Part shown: one piece after another, positions 51,014-60,676 of the stretch | Layout: every line of letters starts with the position of its first letter | Numbering within the stretch: the first letter of the stretch is position 1 | Assembly: GCF_900156025.1 (NCBI RefSeq) | Contig: NZ_FTMO01000001.1 | Location: 496,001 to 560,000 of the forward strand | Source of the DNA: Allobosea sp. TND4EK4 | GTDB taxonomy: Bacteria > Pseudomonadota > Alphaproteobacteria > Rhizobiales > Beijerinckiaceae | DNA length: 64,000 nucleotides | Direction of reading: 5' to 3' | The notes under the pieces: model-generated | Seen by the model: the letters and a program-made list of their open reading frames with translations, nothing else | What the model was told of the DNA's origin: nothing | Databases searched by the model: none | Program-made: the position numbers and the translations under genes

Positions 51014-53659
51014 ATGCGTACCGAAGACGCCCCCCTGATCCGCCTCGAGGATTATCGCCCGTCCGACTGGCTGATCGATACGGTCGATCTCGACATCAGC
51101 CTGCATCCGACGAAGACGCGGGTGCGCTCGCTGCTGGCGCTGCAGCCCAACCCGGCCGGCCGGCCGGGTGCGCCGCTCGTGCTGGATGGTGACGAACTCA
51201 CATTGAAGGCGCTGGCGCTCGAGGGCGCGCCGCTCGACGCCGCCGCCTATGCCGCGAGCCCGCAAGGGCTGACGATCCACGCGCCCCCGCAACGCGCCTT
51301 CACGCTCACGATCGACACCGAGATCGATCCTTCCGCCAACACCAAGCTGATGGGGCTTTATCGCTCTTCCGGCGTCTATTGCACGCAGTGCGAGGCGGAT
51401 GGGTTCCGCCGCATCAGCTACTTCCTCGACCGGCCCGACGTGATGAGCGTCTATACGGTGCGGCTGGAGGCGGAGAAGGCGCAGGCGCCGGTGCTGCTCT
51501 CCAACGGCAATCTGGTCGCTGCGGCAGAACTGCCGGGCGGCGAGCGGCATTTCGCCGTCTGGCACGACCCGCACCCGAAGCCGGCCTATCTCTTCGCGCT
51601 GGTCGGCGGAGCACTTGACCATGTCCGGCAGGACTACGTCACGGCCGAGGGCCGAAAGGTCGAGCTTGCGGTCTATGTCGAGCCCGGCAAGGCCGGGCGG
51701 GCCGGCTGGGCGCTGGATTCGCTGGAACGCTGCATGCGCTGGGACGAGCGGGTGTTCGGCCGCAACTACGATCTCGACGTGTTCAACGTCGTCGCCGTCT
51801 CGGACTTCAACATGGGCGCGATGGAGAACAAGGGCCTCAACATCTTCAACGACAAATACGTCCTGGCCGACCCCCAAACCGCGACCGATGGCGACTACGC
51901 CTCGATCGAGGCGATCATCGCGCATGAGTACTTCCACAACTGGACCGGCAACCGCATCACCTGCCGCGACTGGTTCCAGCTCTGCCTGAAGGAAGGGCTC
52001 ACGGTCTTCCGCGACCAGGAATTCTCCTCCGACGAGCGCTCGCGGCCGGTGAAGCGCATCGCCGATGTGCGCATGCTGCGCTCGACCCAGTTCTCGGAGG
52101 ACGCCGGGCCGCTCGCGCACCCGGTGCGGCCGCGTGCCTACAAGGAAATCAACAACTTCTATACGCCCACCGTCTATGAGAAGGGCGCGGAAATCATCCG
52201 CATGCTCAAGGCGCTGATCGGGGACGGCGCCTTCAAGCGGGGCATGGATCTCTATTTCGAACGCTGCGACGGCACCGCCGCGACGATCGAGGACTTCCTG
52301 GCGTGCTTTTCTGAGGCCTCGGGCCGCGACCTCTCGCATTTCGCGCGCTGGTACGAGCAGGCCGGGACTCCGACCCTCGTCGCCTCCGGACAGTACGACG
52401 GCGCCGCGAAGCGCTACACGCTGGAACTTGCCCAGAGCACGCCGCCGACGCCGGGCCAGAGCGAGAAAGAGCCGATGGTCCTGCCGATCCGGCTCGGCCT
52501 CGTCGGCAGCCAGGGAGACCTGCCGCTGAAGACGGGCTCGCGAGCCTATTCCGGCGACGGGCTCGTGATCCTCGATCGCGCCTCGCTCTCGATCACCTTC
52601 GAGGACCTCCCCGAGGCGCCGATTCCCTCGTTGCTGCGTGAGTTTTCCGCCCCGGCGCGGCTGGAGCTGGATCTGTCGGACGGAGAGCTGATCCGTCAGT
52701 TCGCGCAGGACAGCGATTCCTTCAACCGCTGGCAGGCCCTGCAGAGCGTGGCGACCCGTGCGCTCACCACCGCCGGCCGCGCAAAGGCGGAGCGCAGCGC
52801 ACTTTTGGTGACCGCCCGCGCGCTCGGCGAGGCGCTGGATACCTTCCTCAGGCGCGACGGTCTTGCCGATCCCGCCTTCGCCGCGCAGGTTCTGAGGCTG
52901 CCCGCCCCGGCAGACATCGCGCGCGAGATCGGCCGCGACGTCGATCCCGATGCGGTGTTCGGCGCCCATCGCGCGCTGTCGGTGGCCATCGGCGCGGCGC
53001 TGCTGCCGCGCCTGCCCGGCCTGCGCGACGCGCTTTCAAGCCAGCGGACCTTCAGCCCGGATGCCGCCTCCGCCGGGCGCCGGGCGCTGCGCAACGAGCT
53101 GCTCGGGCTTATGGCGCTCGCCGCACCGGCCGAGGGCGCCGCGCTCTGCGAGGCCCAGTTCGCCAGCGCCGACAACCTGACCGACCGTCTGGCGGCTCTG
53201 GCTGCGATGACGCTGGTCCCCGGCGCGGCGCGCGAGGCGCTGATCGGCCGCTTCGCCGAACTCTACAGCGGCGAGCCGCTCGTGCTCGACAAGTGGCTGA
53301 TGGCCCAGGCGCTGATCCCGGAATCCGGCACGCTCGAGCGCGTGAAGCGACTGATGCAGCATCCGGCCTTCTCGCTGGGCAACCCCAACCGCGTCCGGGG
53401 GCTGATCGGCGGCTTCGCCGCGAACCTCACGCAGTTCAACCGCCTCGACGGCGCGGGCTACGGCTTCATCGCCGATATCGTCGTGGCGCTCGACCGCGCC
53501 AATCCGCAGGTCGCCTCGCGGCTGCTCGGCTCCTTCAAGAGCTGGCGCATGCTGGAGCCGGTGCGCAGGCGACTGGCGCAGGACGCGCTGGGGCTCGTCG
53601 CGCGCACGCCCGGCCTCTCCCGCGACGTCTCCGACATCGCCGAAAGGACGCTCGCATAG
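51014..53659 (+). CDS. pepN: Aminopeptidase N
   Basis: A zinc M1 peptidase of 881 residues that cleaves N-terminal residues from peptides. The zinc motif HEYFHNWTGNR with the third ligand Glu in LKEGLTVFRDQEF, and the substrate motif GAMENKGLNIF, are intact. The N-terminal beta domain starts with DYRPSDWLIDTVDLDISLHP; the C-terminal helical domain ends in LGLVARTPGLSRDVSDIAER. The length is like E. coli PepN (870). The ATG at 51014 has AAGG before it; a TTG at 50990 is in frame but unlikely. Confidence 0.96.
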   Translation: MRTEDAPLIRLEDYRPSDWLIDTVDLDISLHPTKTRVRSLLALQPNPAGRPGAPLVLDGDELTLKALALEGAPLDAAAYAASPQGLTIHAPPQRAFTLTIDTEIDPSANTKLMGLYRSSGVYCTQCEADGFRRISYFLDRPDVMSVYTVRLEAEKAQAPVLLSNGNLVAAAELPGGERHFAVWHDPHPKPAYLFALVGGALDHVRQDYVTAEGRKVELAVYVEPGKAGRAGWALDSLERCMRWDERVFGRNYDLDVFNVVAVSDFNMGAMENKGLNIFNDKYVLADPQTATDGDYASIEAIIAHEYFHNWTGNRITCRDWFQLCLKEGLTVFRDQEFSSDERSRPVKRIADVRMLRSTQFSEDAGPLAHPVRPRAYKEINNFYTPTVYEKGAEIIRMLKALIGDGAFKRGMDLYFERCDGTAATIEDFLACFSEASGRDLSHFARWYEQAGTPTLVASGQYDGAAKRYTLELAQSTPPTPGQSEKEPMVLPIRLGLVGSQGDLPLKTGSRAYSGDGLVILDRASLSITFEDLPEAPIPSLLREFSAPARLELDLSDGELIRQFAQDSDSFNRWQALQSVATRALTTAGRAKAERSALLVTARALGEALDTFLRRDGLADPAFAAQVLRLPAPADIAREIGRDVDPDAVFGAHRALSVAIGAALLPRLPGLRDALSSQRTFSPDAASAGRRALRNELLGLMALAAPAEGAALCEAQFASADNLTDRLAALAAMTLVPGAAREALIGRFAELYSGEPLVLDKWLMAQALIPESGTLERVKRLMQHPAFSLGNPNRVRGLIGGFAANLTQFNRLDGAGYGFIADIVVALDRANPQVASRLLGSFKSWRMLEPVRRRLAQDALGLVARTPGLSRDVSDIAERTLA

Positions 53660-53663
53660 GGCG

Positions 53664-53701
53664 TTAACCTCACCCGACCCCAAAGGTTAACGGTTGATTA
53701 C
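53664..53701 (+). promoter_or_regulatory. TTAACC inverted repeat and CtrA-like site before the PAS kinase gene
   Basis: A perfect 7-bp inverted repeat TTAACCT / AGGTTAA spans 53664-53690. From 53687 it continues as TTAA-N7-TTAC, near the alphaproteobacterial CtrA consensus TTAA-N7-TTAA. This 214-nt region separates pepN from the downstream histidine kinase. The repeat lies just after the pepN stop, so a transcription-end role is also possible. Confidence 0.4.
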
Positions 53702-53873
53702 GCGCGCAGGATTCATTCGATAAGCACCACAACCTTAAGGAGAATTCTGCTCTCCTGACTCAACTCAAGGCTGGACAAAGGGACTCGCCCGGATTCAACT
53801 GACAGTGATTCGCGGGGATGCGGCACGTCTCCCGATCTTACTGACGGTACAGGTTTCCGAAGGGGGAGCGGGC

Positions 53874-56162
53874 ATGTCGCGTGCCAACGCGGAGTGCGCA
53901 TCTGTGCGCGCCGATACGATTCTGGGCGTCGCAAGGTCTCTGACGCACCCGCTCTATCAGCGGTTCGAGAGCTTCGAGCCCGCGTTCCGCACGGCGATCC
54001 CGGTCCTGGTCGGCTTCTTCATCGTGATCCTGTGCGCTGGCGCCTTCGTCCAGAATTCGGCGATGCGCGACGATGCGGTGATCGAGGCGACCGGCGAGCT
54101 GGAGATTCTCTCGGCGCTGATCGCACGCGACCTCGACGCCGCCGCACGAGCTGGGCAGGCTCCCGGCAGCGCGCTGGCTCCGCTGGCGGCCCGGCACCTC
54201 GCCTCGCATGGCCGCCTGGTCTATGTCAGCGATGCGGACGGCCATATCGTCGCCAGCGAGCCCTCCATCGGCCAGACGCCGCGCACGCTCGTCGACTTCC
54301 TGGGCCAGACGCAGCCCCTCACCGTCTTCGGCGACCGTGCCGGAGTGATGCGCATCACCCTGCCCGGCGGCCCCGAAGCGCTCGCCACCGTCCGCAACCT
54401 CTCCGCCCCCCTGGGGCAGGTCGCGGTGCTGCAACCGGTTTCGCGGGCCCTCTCGGTCTGGCGCGAACGCAGCACGAGCCTTGGCATCCTGTTCGGCGCG
54501 GCCGGCCTCGTCCTCGCCACCACCACGCTGGCCTTCATGCTGCAATCGAAGCGCGCCAGCGCCGCCGACGAAGATTGCGACTGCGTCCGCGAGCGGATCG
54601 ACACCGCTCTCAACCGCGGCCATTGCGGCCTGTGGGACTGGGACCTCGCCCGCGGGCGCATCTACTGGTCGGATTCGATGTATGCGCTGCTCGGCCATGA
54701 CCGCGCCGGCGAATACATGTCCTTCGGCGAGGTGATGGGCTTCATCCACCACGAGGACGTCGATCTCTATGCCATCGCCGACGCGATCAGCCGTGGCGAG
54801 GCCAATTATCTCGACCAGGAATTCCGCGTCCGCGCCGCCAGTGGCGAATGGCTCTGGCTCAAGGCGCGTGCCGAGCTCGTCATCGACCGGCGCACCGGCT
54901 CGCGCCATCTCGTCGGCATCGTCGTCGATATCTCCGAGCAGCGCCGCATGGCCGAGCGCACCGCCACGGCCGATGCCCGCCTGCGCGACGCGGTCGAGGC
55001 GATCTCGGAAGCCTTCGTGCTGTGGGACGCCGAGAACCGCCTGATCCTCTGCAACGCCAAATACCAGCAGCTCCATCAGCTCCCGGCCGAACTGCTCGTG
55101 CCCGGCATCAGCCACAGCGAGATCATGGCCGCCAGCGTGCAGCCCCAGATCGACCGCGAGCCGGCCCGCTCGCAGCGAGGCTCCGCCTCCTACGAGGCGC
55201 GCCTCTCCGACGGACGCTGGCTGCAGATCAACGGGCGCCGCACCAAGGACGGCGGCTCGGTCTCGGTCGGCACCGACATCACCAAGCTGAAGCAGCAGGA
55301 GGAGCGGCTGACGCAGTCCGAGCACCAGCTCCTGATGCACGTCACCGACCTCAAGGCCTCGCGCCAGAAGCTCGAGGTTCAGGCCCAGCAGCTCGCGGAC
55401 CTCGCCGAGCGCTATCTGGAGCAGAAGGCGGCCGCCGAGAGCGCCAACCGCGCCAAGTCCGAATTCCTCGCCAATATGAGCCATGAGCTGCGCACGCCGC
55501 TCAACGCGATCATCGGCTTCTCCGAGATCATGGAGAACGGCCTGTTCGGCCCTCTCGGCGAGAAATACACCGATTACGTCCGCGACATCCGCTCCAGCGG
55601 CGGTTACCTGCTCGGCATCATCGACGACGTGCTCGACATGTCCCGCCTCGAATCCGGCAAGCTGCGGCTGGAGCGCAGCGAGATCTCGCTGGGTCCCGTG
55701 CTCGACGAAGCGGTCGGCAAGGTGCGCGGCGAGATCGAGCGAAAGGGGCTCTCCTTCTCCGTCGAGGGCCCCACCGACACCCATATCGAGGCCGACCCGC
55801 ACGCCCTCTACCAGATCCTCGGCAACCTCCTGGACAACGCAGCCAAGTTCACGCCGGAAGGCGGGCGGATCGCGGTGCGCACCCGGCTCGTCCCCGGGGC
55901 CATCAACATCTTCGTCGAGGATACCGGCATCGGCATCCCCAAGGAGAAGCTGGAGCGCGTCGGACGCCCGTTCGAGCAGGTCGAGGGCGATCTGGTCCGC
56001 AGCTACAAGGGCTCGGGCCTCGGGCTGGCGATCGCCCGCTCACTCACCGAATTGCATGGCGGTTCGCTGAGGCTGCGCTCGGCGATCGGCGCCGGAACCA
56101 TCGTGATGATCCACCTGCCGCTCGATGGCGGCGCGGGGCGGATCACGGCGCAGGCGGCCTGA
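53874..56162 (+). CDS. Membrane PAS-domain sensor histidine kinase (PleC-like core)
   Basis: A protein of 762 residues. Two membrane helices (PVLVGFFIVILCAGAFVQ and LGILFGAAGLVLATTTLAFM) enclose a periplasmic sensor of about 150 residues. Two PAS domains follow: residues about 250-370 (GLWDWDLARGRIYWSDSMYA, WLWLKARAELVIDRRTGSRH) and about 380-490 (AFVLWDAENRLILCNAKYQQ, GRRTKDGGSVSVGTDIT). A coiled coil leads to the H-box FLANMSHELRTPLNAIIGFS with NLLDNAAKFTPEGG, DTGIGIPKEKLERV and GSGLGLAIARSLTELHGGS. The core is that of PleC/DivJ-type kinases. GGGGGAG stands before the ATG at 53874; a GTG at 53805 is also in frame. No partner regulator is adjacent. Confidence 0.9.
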   Translation: MSRANAECASVRADTILGVARSLTHPLYQRFESFEPAFRTAIPVLVGFFIVILCAGAFVQNSAMRDDAVIEATGELEILSALIARDLDAAARAGQAPGSALAPLAARHLASHGRLVYVSDADGHIVASEPSIGQTPRTLVDFLGQTQPLTVFGDRAGVMRITLPGGPEALATVRNLSAPLGQVAVLQPVSRALSVWRERSTSLGILFGAAGLVLATTTLAFMLQSKRASAADEDCDCVRERIDTALNRGHCGLWDWDLARGRIYWSDSMYALLGHDRAGEYMSFGEVMGFIHHEDVDLYAIADAISRGEANYLDQEFRVRAASGEWLWLKARAELVIDRRTGSRHLVGIVVDISEQRRMAERTATADARLRDAVEAISEAFVLWDAENRLILCNAKYQQLHQLPAELLVPGISHSEIMAASVQPQIDREPARSQRGSASYEARLSDGRWLQINGRRTKDGGSVSVGTDITKLKQQEERLTQSEHQLLMHVTDLKASRQKLEVQAQQLADLAERYLEQKAAAESANRAKSEFLANMSHELRTPLNAIIGFSEIMENGLFGPLGEKYTDYVRDIRSSGGYLLGIIDDVLDMSRLESGKLRLERSEISLGPVLDEAVGKVRGEIERKGLSFSVEGPTDTHIEADPHALYQILGNLLDNAAKFTPEGGRIAVRTRLVPGAINIFVEDTGIGIPKEKLERVGRPFEQVEGDLVRSYKGSGLGLAIARSLTELHGGSLRLRSAIGAGTIVMIHLPLDGGAGRITAQAA

Positions 56163-56172
56163 GCAGCAGCAC

Positions 56173-59127
56173 TCACCCCTTCCGCGCCGCTGCCAGCACG
56201 CGCGTGAAGATCGCCCGCACGGCATGGCGCGTGTCGTCGAGCTCAGCCCTCAGCACTTTCGCGTCGGGCCGGCCAACCGCCGTGGCAATGCGCTTCAGGA
56301 CGCGGGGCGGCACCACCTTCGGGTCGAACGCCTCCTCGACGGTAAAGCGCTGCCAGAGCTGGACGTCGCCGATCAGCCGATGCGCCTCGCCGAGCACCGA
56401 GGCGTCCGCCTGCGACAGCAGCCCAGCCTCGCGCGCCGCCGCGAAGACGGCGCCGGTTCCATTGACGAGCAGGGACAGGTGATCGGCGGCATAGGCCAGG
56501 ACGAGGAACTGCGCGAGAAAGTCGAGGTCGGTCAGCCCGCCTGCGGCGAGCTTCAGGTCCCAGCCGTCCTTCTCCCCCTTCTCGCTGGCGATCAGCGCAC
56601 GCATCTCCATCACGGCAGCTGCGACCTTGGAGGGCTCACGGCGCCGGCTCAGAATACTGCGGATGGCCTGCTCGGCGCGGCGCGACAGAGCTTCGTCGCC
56701 TGCGACGACGCGGGCGCGTGTCAGCGCCATCTCTTCCCAGATTTCGGCCTCGCCGTCGTGATAGGCTGTGAAACCGGCGAACTGGGTCGCGGCCGGGCTC
56801 TTGTTGCCCGAGGGGCGCAGCCGCATGTCGACCTGATAGAGCGTGCCGCGGCGCGTCGGCACGGTCAGGGCCGCGACGAAACGTTGGGTTAGGCGGACAT
56901 GCCAGGTGACGGCGTCGAGGCTCTTGGCGCCATCGCTTGCCCCGGCATCCTCCGGGCGGTCGTAGAGCAGGACGAGATCGAGATCGGACGAGGGGGTCAG
57001 CGCGCCCGCCCCGAGCCGGCCGAGGCCCAGCACGGCCGTCTCGGAACCGGCGATGACGCCATGATCGGCGGCGAAGGCCGCGCGGGTATCGGCGAATGCG
57101 ACGCGCAGGCAGGCTTCGGCCACAGCGGAGTAGGCCTCGCCGGCCGCCTGCGCATCATAGACGCCGGATAGCAGGCGGGCCCCGACCAAGAAGTTCTCCT
57201 GCCGCGCCGCGTCCCGCAGGCGGTCCAGCCCTTCCTCGACGCCGGGCGGCGGGGCGCCGACATAGGTGCGGATCCGGCGTTCGAGCATGCCGGTGTCGAG
57301 GACCGCTTGCCCGAAGGCCGGATCGATCACGCCGTCCAGTACATGCGGATGCAGAGCAGCGACCTTGGCCAGGCGCGGCGCGCTGCCGAGAATCTCGGCG
57401 AAGAGCGTCAGCAGGGAATCATGCGAGCGCAGAAGCGTCAGCAGCTCGACCGCGGCCGGCATCCGCACGAAGGCGTTGTCGAGATGGGCGAGCGCGCCGT
57501 CCGGATCGGCCGTGCGGCCGAGTGCGACCAGCAGGGCCGGTGTCAGCTCGGTCAGCACCTCGCGGGCGCGGGCGCTGGTGACGGCGGGGCGCCGGCCGAA
57601 ATGCCAGCCGCGCACCGTCTCCGCCGCCGTCATCGCCTCGCGGAAGCCGAGCTTGCCCAGCGTCTCCAGCGTCTCGGGGTCGGGCTCGGAACCGGTGAAG
57701 CTCAGCGTGCCGGCATCCGAAGCGAGGCTCGGCCCCTCCTCGAAGAGCAGCGCGTAATGACCTTCGATGCGCCTCGCATGCGCGGTGAGGACCTTGCCGA
57801 AGGCGGCCGCCGACGGATAGCCGCAGAAGCGGGCGAAGGCGTCGAGGTCGGCCGCGACCTTGGGCAGGGTCTGCGTCTGCTCGTCGTCGCGCATCTGCAG
57901 GCGGTGCTCGACGGTGCGCAGCCAGCGATAGGATTCCGACAGCTCGTCGCGCGCCTGCGGGGTGATCCAGCCCTCGTTGGTCAGCTCCTTCAGCATGTCG
58001 AGCGTCCGTGGCCCGCGCAGTGCGGGGCGCCGCCCGCCGAAGACCAGCTGCTGCGTCTGGACGAAGAATTCGATCTCGCGGATGCCGCCGCGCCCGAGCT
58101 TCACATTGTGGCCGGCCACGGCAATGCTCTCGTGACCCTTCACCGTCTGGATCTGGCGCTTCATCGCGTGGATATCGGCGATGGTCGCGAAGTCGAAATA
58201 TTTGCGCCAGATGAAGGGGGCGAGGTCCCTGATGAAGCGCTCGCCGAGGGCGACATCGCCGGCGATCGGGCGCGCCTTGATCATCGCCGCGCGTTCCCAG
58301 TTCTGGCCGACCGTCTCGTAATAGGAATAGGCACTCGGCAGCGAGACGGCGACATGGGTCGATGCCGGGTCCGGCCGGAGGCGCAGGTCGACGCGGAAGA
58401 CATAGCCGTCCGGCGTGCGCTCCTGGATGATGCGGGCAATCTGCTGGGTGAGCTTGACGAAGAAGCTCGACGGCTCAGCCACGCCGGCCGCTTCCGCCGC
58501 TTCGGGATCGAAGAAGACGACGATGTCGATATCGGAGGAATAGTTCAGCTCGCCGGCGCCGTGCTTGCCGAGCGCGAGAACGACGAGGCCGGAGCCGGCG
58601 CCAGGTTCGGCGAGGTCAGCGAGCCTAATGCGGCCGAGCTCGGCGGCCTGGCGCAGGACATGGTTCGTCGCGAGGCTGACGGCCCTGTCGGCCGTAGCGG
58701 TCAGCGCAGCCGTCACGGTTTCCACGTCCCAGACGCCGCCGATGTCGGCGAGCGCGATCAGCAGCGCCATCGCGCGGCGGAAGCGGCGCAGCTCGCGCAT
58801 CAGGTCGGCAGTCTCGCAGCCACCGGCCGCGAAAGTGTCGATGCCGGCAAGCAGAGCGTCGCGCCGCGCCTCGGGCGCCTGCGTCAAGCACGCCAGCAAT
58901 CCCTCCGGATCGAAACGCATGATCTGCGTCAGGAAAGGCGAATGGGCGAGGGCGCCTGCCAGAAGCGCCGCACTCGCCGGATGAGAGGCGACATGCTCCT
59001 GCAGCGCCGCAGCGGCAGCCTCGTCGCGCAGGCGCTCGATCAGCTCTCGCGCGATCAGCGGCCCGGCCTTGGCGCGCGCCGGAAGCACCGGCGCCGCTGT
59101 CAGGCTGTCGCATAGCGGCCCGGTCAT
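56173..59127 (-). CDS. glnE: Bifunctional glutamine synthetase adenylyltransferase/deadenylase
   Basis: A protein of 984 residues that adenylylates and de-adenylylates glutamine synthetase in response to PII. Both nucleotidyltransferase domains show the paired acidic motif: LALGKHGAGELNYSSDIDIV (N-terminal, deadenylylating) and LGLGRLGAGALTPSSDLDLV (C-terminal, adenylylating). RDLRLRP-like elements (FRVDLRLRPDPAS, YQVDMRLRPSGNKSP) follow each. The N-terminus MTGPLCDSLTAAPVLPARAK was chosen from the ATG at 59127, with GAGGAGG just upstream. It follows the histidine kinase gene by 10 nt in the same operon-like order seen in other alphaproteobacteria. Confidence 0.96.
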   Translation of the reverse strand: MTGPLCDSLTAAPVLPARAKAGPLIARELIERLRDEAAAAALQEHVASHPASAALLAGALAHSPFLTQIMRFDPEGLLACLTQAPEARRDALLAGIDTFAAGGCETADLMRELRRFRRAMALLIALADIGGVWDVETVTAALTATADRAVSLATNHVLRQAAELGRIRLADLAEPGAGSGLVVLALGKHGAGELNYSSDIDIVVFFDPEAAEAAGVAEPSSFFVKLTQQIARIIQERTPDGYVFRVDLRLRPDPASTHVAVSLPSAYSYYETVGQNWERAAMIKARPIAGDVALGERFIRDLAPFIWRKYFDFATIADIHAMKRQIQTVKGHESIAVAGHNVKLGRGGIREIEFFVQTQQLVFGGRRPALRGPRTLDMLKELTNEGWITPQARDELSESYRWLRTVEHRLQMRDDEQTQTLPKVAADLDAFARFCGYPSAAAFGKVLTAHARRIEGHYALLFEEGPSLASDAGTLSFTGSEPDPETLETLGKLGFREAMTAAETVRGWHFGRRPAVTSARAREVLTELTPALLVALGRTADPDGALAHLDNAFVRMPAAVELLTLLRSHDSLLTLFAEILGSAPRLAKVAALHPHVLDGVIDPAFGQAVLDTGMLERRIRTYVGAPPPGVEEGLDRLRDAARQENFLVGARLLSGVYDAQAAGEAYSAVAEACLRVAFADTRAAFAADHGVIAGSETAVLGLGRLGAGALTPSSDLDLVLLYDRPEDAGASDGAKSLDAVTWHVRLTQRFVAALTVPTRRGTLYQVDMRLRPSGNKSPAATQFAGFTAYHDGEAEIWEEMALTRARVVAGDEALSRRAEQAIRSILSRRREPSKVAAAVMEMRALIASEKGEKDGWDLKLAAGGLTDLDFLAQFLVLAYAADHLSLLVNGTGAVFAAAREAGLLSQADASVLGEAHRLIGDVQLWQRFTVEEAFDPKVVPPRVLKRIATAVGRPDAKVLRAELDDTRHAVRAIFTRVLAAARKG

Positions 59128-59137
59128 CGCTTCCTCC

Positions 59138-60676
59138 TCAGGTGGAGGGCAAGCGAGCAGGCTTCGGCACTTCTGTCGAGGCGGCGGGCGGAGGAAGGGC
59201 GGGTGTTTCCACAGGGTCCGGCGCGGCCTGCAGCTTCCAGTTGCCGGATGGCCGGGTCGCGGCGGCCGGAAACGTGATGACGACACGCAGCCCCGGCGCA
59301 TTGTCTTCCAGCCGCAACTGCCCGCCATGGAGGCGAACCACCCCAGCGACCGTCGAAAGGCCGAGGCCGAAGCCCGGCTTGGTCCGGCTCGCCTCCAGCC
59401 GCACGAACCGCTCAAGCACGCGTCCGCGGTCGGATTCGGGAATGCCCGGCCCGCGATCGGCGACCGCCAAAGCGACGGCATCGCCGTCCCGCCAGGCCGA
59501 CACCGTCACCGTGCTCGCTCCGCCGGCATCGGACCGGCCATATTTCAAGGCGTTGTCGATCAGGTTGGCCAGCGCCTGTCCGATGAGCTCGCGGTTCCCC
59601 ACGACGCGCAGCCCGGGCGCGACATCCCCGACCAGCGTCAGGCCGGCCTCCTCGGCCAGCGGCTCGTAGAGCTCCGCCATCCCGGAAACGATCTCCGACA
59701 GGTCGACCTCCGTCGCGTTCTCGCTGATCCGGCCGGCCTCCAGCCGCGCGATCGTCAGCAGCGCGTTGAACACGCGGATCAGGTTGTCCGCCTCCTCGAT
59801 CGCCCCGTCGAGAGCGGCGCGCAGCTCGTCCGGCGAAGAAGCGCTGCGCAGCGCCTCCTCCGCCCTGTTGCGCAGGCGGGTCAGCGGGGTCTTGAGGTCA
59901 TGGGCGATGTTGTCCGTAACCTGCTGCATGCCGGCCATCAGCTCGCCGATCCGGTCGAGCATGGCGTTGAGGTTGAGCGCGAGCCGGTCCAGCTCGTCGC
60001 CCGTGCCGGTGATGGAAAGGCGCCCCTTGAGATCGCCCTCCATGATGCCCTGGGCCGTCTCGCTCATGCCGTCGATGCGGCTGAGCACGCGGCGGGCGAC
60101 AAACCAGCTCGCGAAGCAGCCGAGCGTGAAGACCAGCGCCAGCGACCAGCCGATCGCTCGCCAGATGACCGCCCCCAATCGCTCGCGCTCCTCCAGATCG
60201 CGCCCGACGAGCAATCTGAAACCTGCCGGCAACACGAAGACGCGGACCAGCGCGTGGCTCGGGGCGCCGATCGCCTCCTTGGAGCGCGCGTATTCGATTT
60301 CGCTCTCGCCGGTCTTGTCGAGCGTGCCTGGCGGAATGGCCTCGACATTGCCGGCGATGCGCTCGCCAACCGGGGTCGTGACCAGATAAAGCGAGGCACC
60401 GGGCCCGCGCGAGCGCTGCTCGACGATGTTGACGAGGCGGCGGATACCGCCGAGTCGCTGCTGCTCGGCCAGGCCCTGGATCTCGGCGTCGATGGTCGAG
60501 CGGATCTGGTCGGTGATGAGGCGCTGCGCGTTCCAGGCGACATAGCCGAGCACGAAGGCCGCAAAGAGCGCGAAGATCAACAGATAGGCAGCCGTCAGCT
60601 TGAACGCCGTGGTGCGCACCAGCGTCGGCAGGAACTTCGGGCGCTTGCGCGCTGGGGCGTCAGCGAGCGCTGTCAC
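59138..60676 (-). CDS. Membrane sensor histidine kinase with HAMP domain
   Basis: A protein of 512 residues. Two membrane helices (LTAAYLLIFALFAAFVLGYV and IGWSLALVFTLGCFASWFVA) enclose a periplasmic domain of about 130 residues. The HAMP domain (ARRVLSRIDGMSETAQGIME) leads to the H-box DNIAHDLKTPLTRLRNRAEE. ATP-domain motifs are LANLIDNALKYGR, DRGPGIPESDR and FGLGLSTVAGVVRLHGG. The C-terminal tail is Pro-rich. It overlaps the response regulator stop by 17 nt, so the pair is one system. The pairing with a Do-type protease gene upstream suggests an envelope-stress function. Confidence 0.92.
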   Translation of the reverse strand: MTALADAPARKRPKFLPTLVRTTAFKLTAAYLLIFALFAAFVLGYVAWNAQRLITDQIRSTIDAEIQGLAEQQRLGGIRRLVNIVEQRSRGPGASLYLVTTPVGERIAGNVEAIPPGTLDKTGESEIEYARSKEAIGAPSHALVRVFVLPAGFRLLVGRDLEERERLGAVIWRAIGWSLALVFTLGCFASWFVARRVLSRIDGMSETAQGIMEGDLKGRLSITGTGDELDRLALNLNAMLDRIGELMAGMQQVTDNIAHDLKTPLTRLRNRAEEALRSASSPDELRAALDGAIEEADNLIRVFNALLTIARLEAGRISENATEVDLSEIVSGMAELYEPLAEEAGLTLVGDVAPGLRVVGNRELIGQALANLIDNALKYGRSDAGGASTVTVSAWRDGDAVALAVADRGPGIPESDRGRVLERFVRLEASRTKPGFGLGLSTVAGVVRLHGGQLRLEDNAPGLRVVITFPAAATRPSGNWKLQAAPDPVETPALPPPAASTEVPKPARLPST

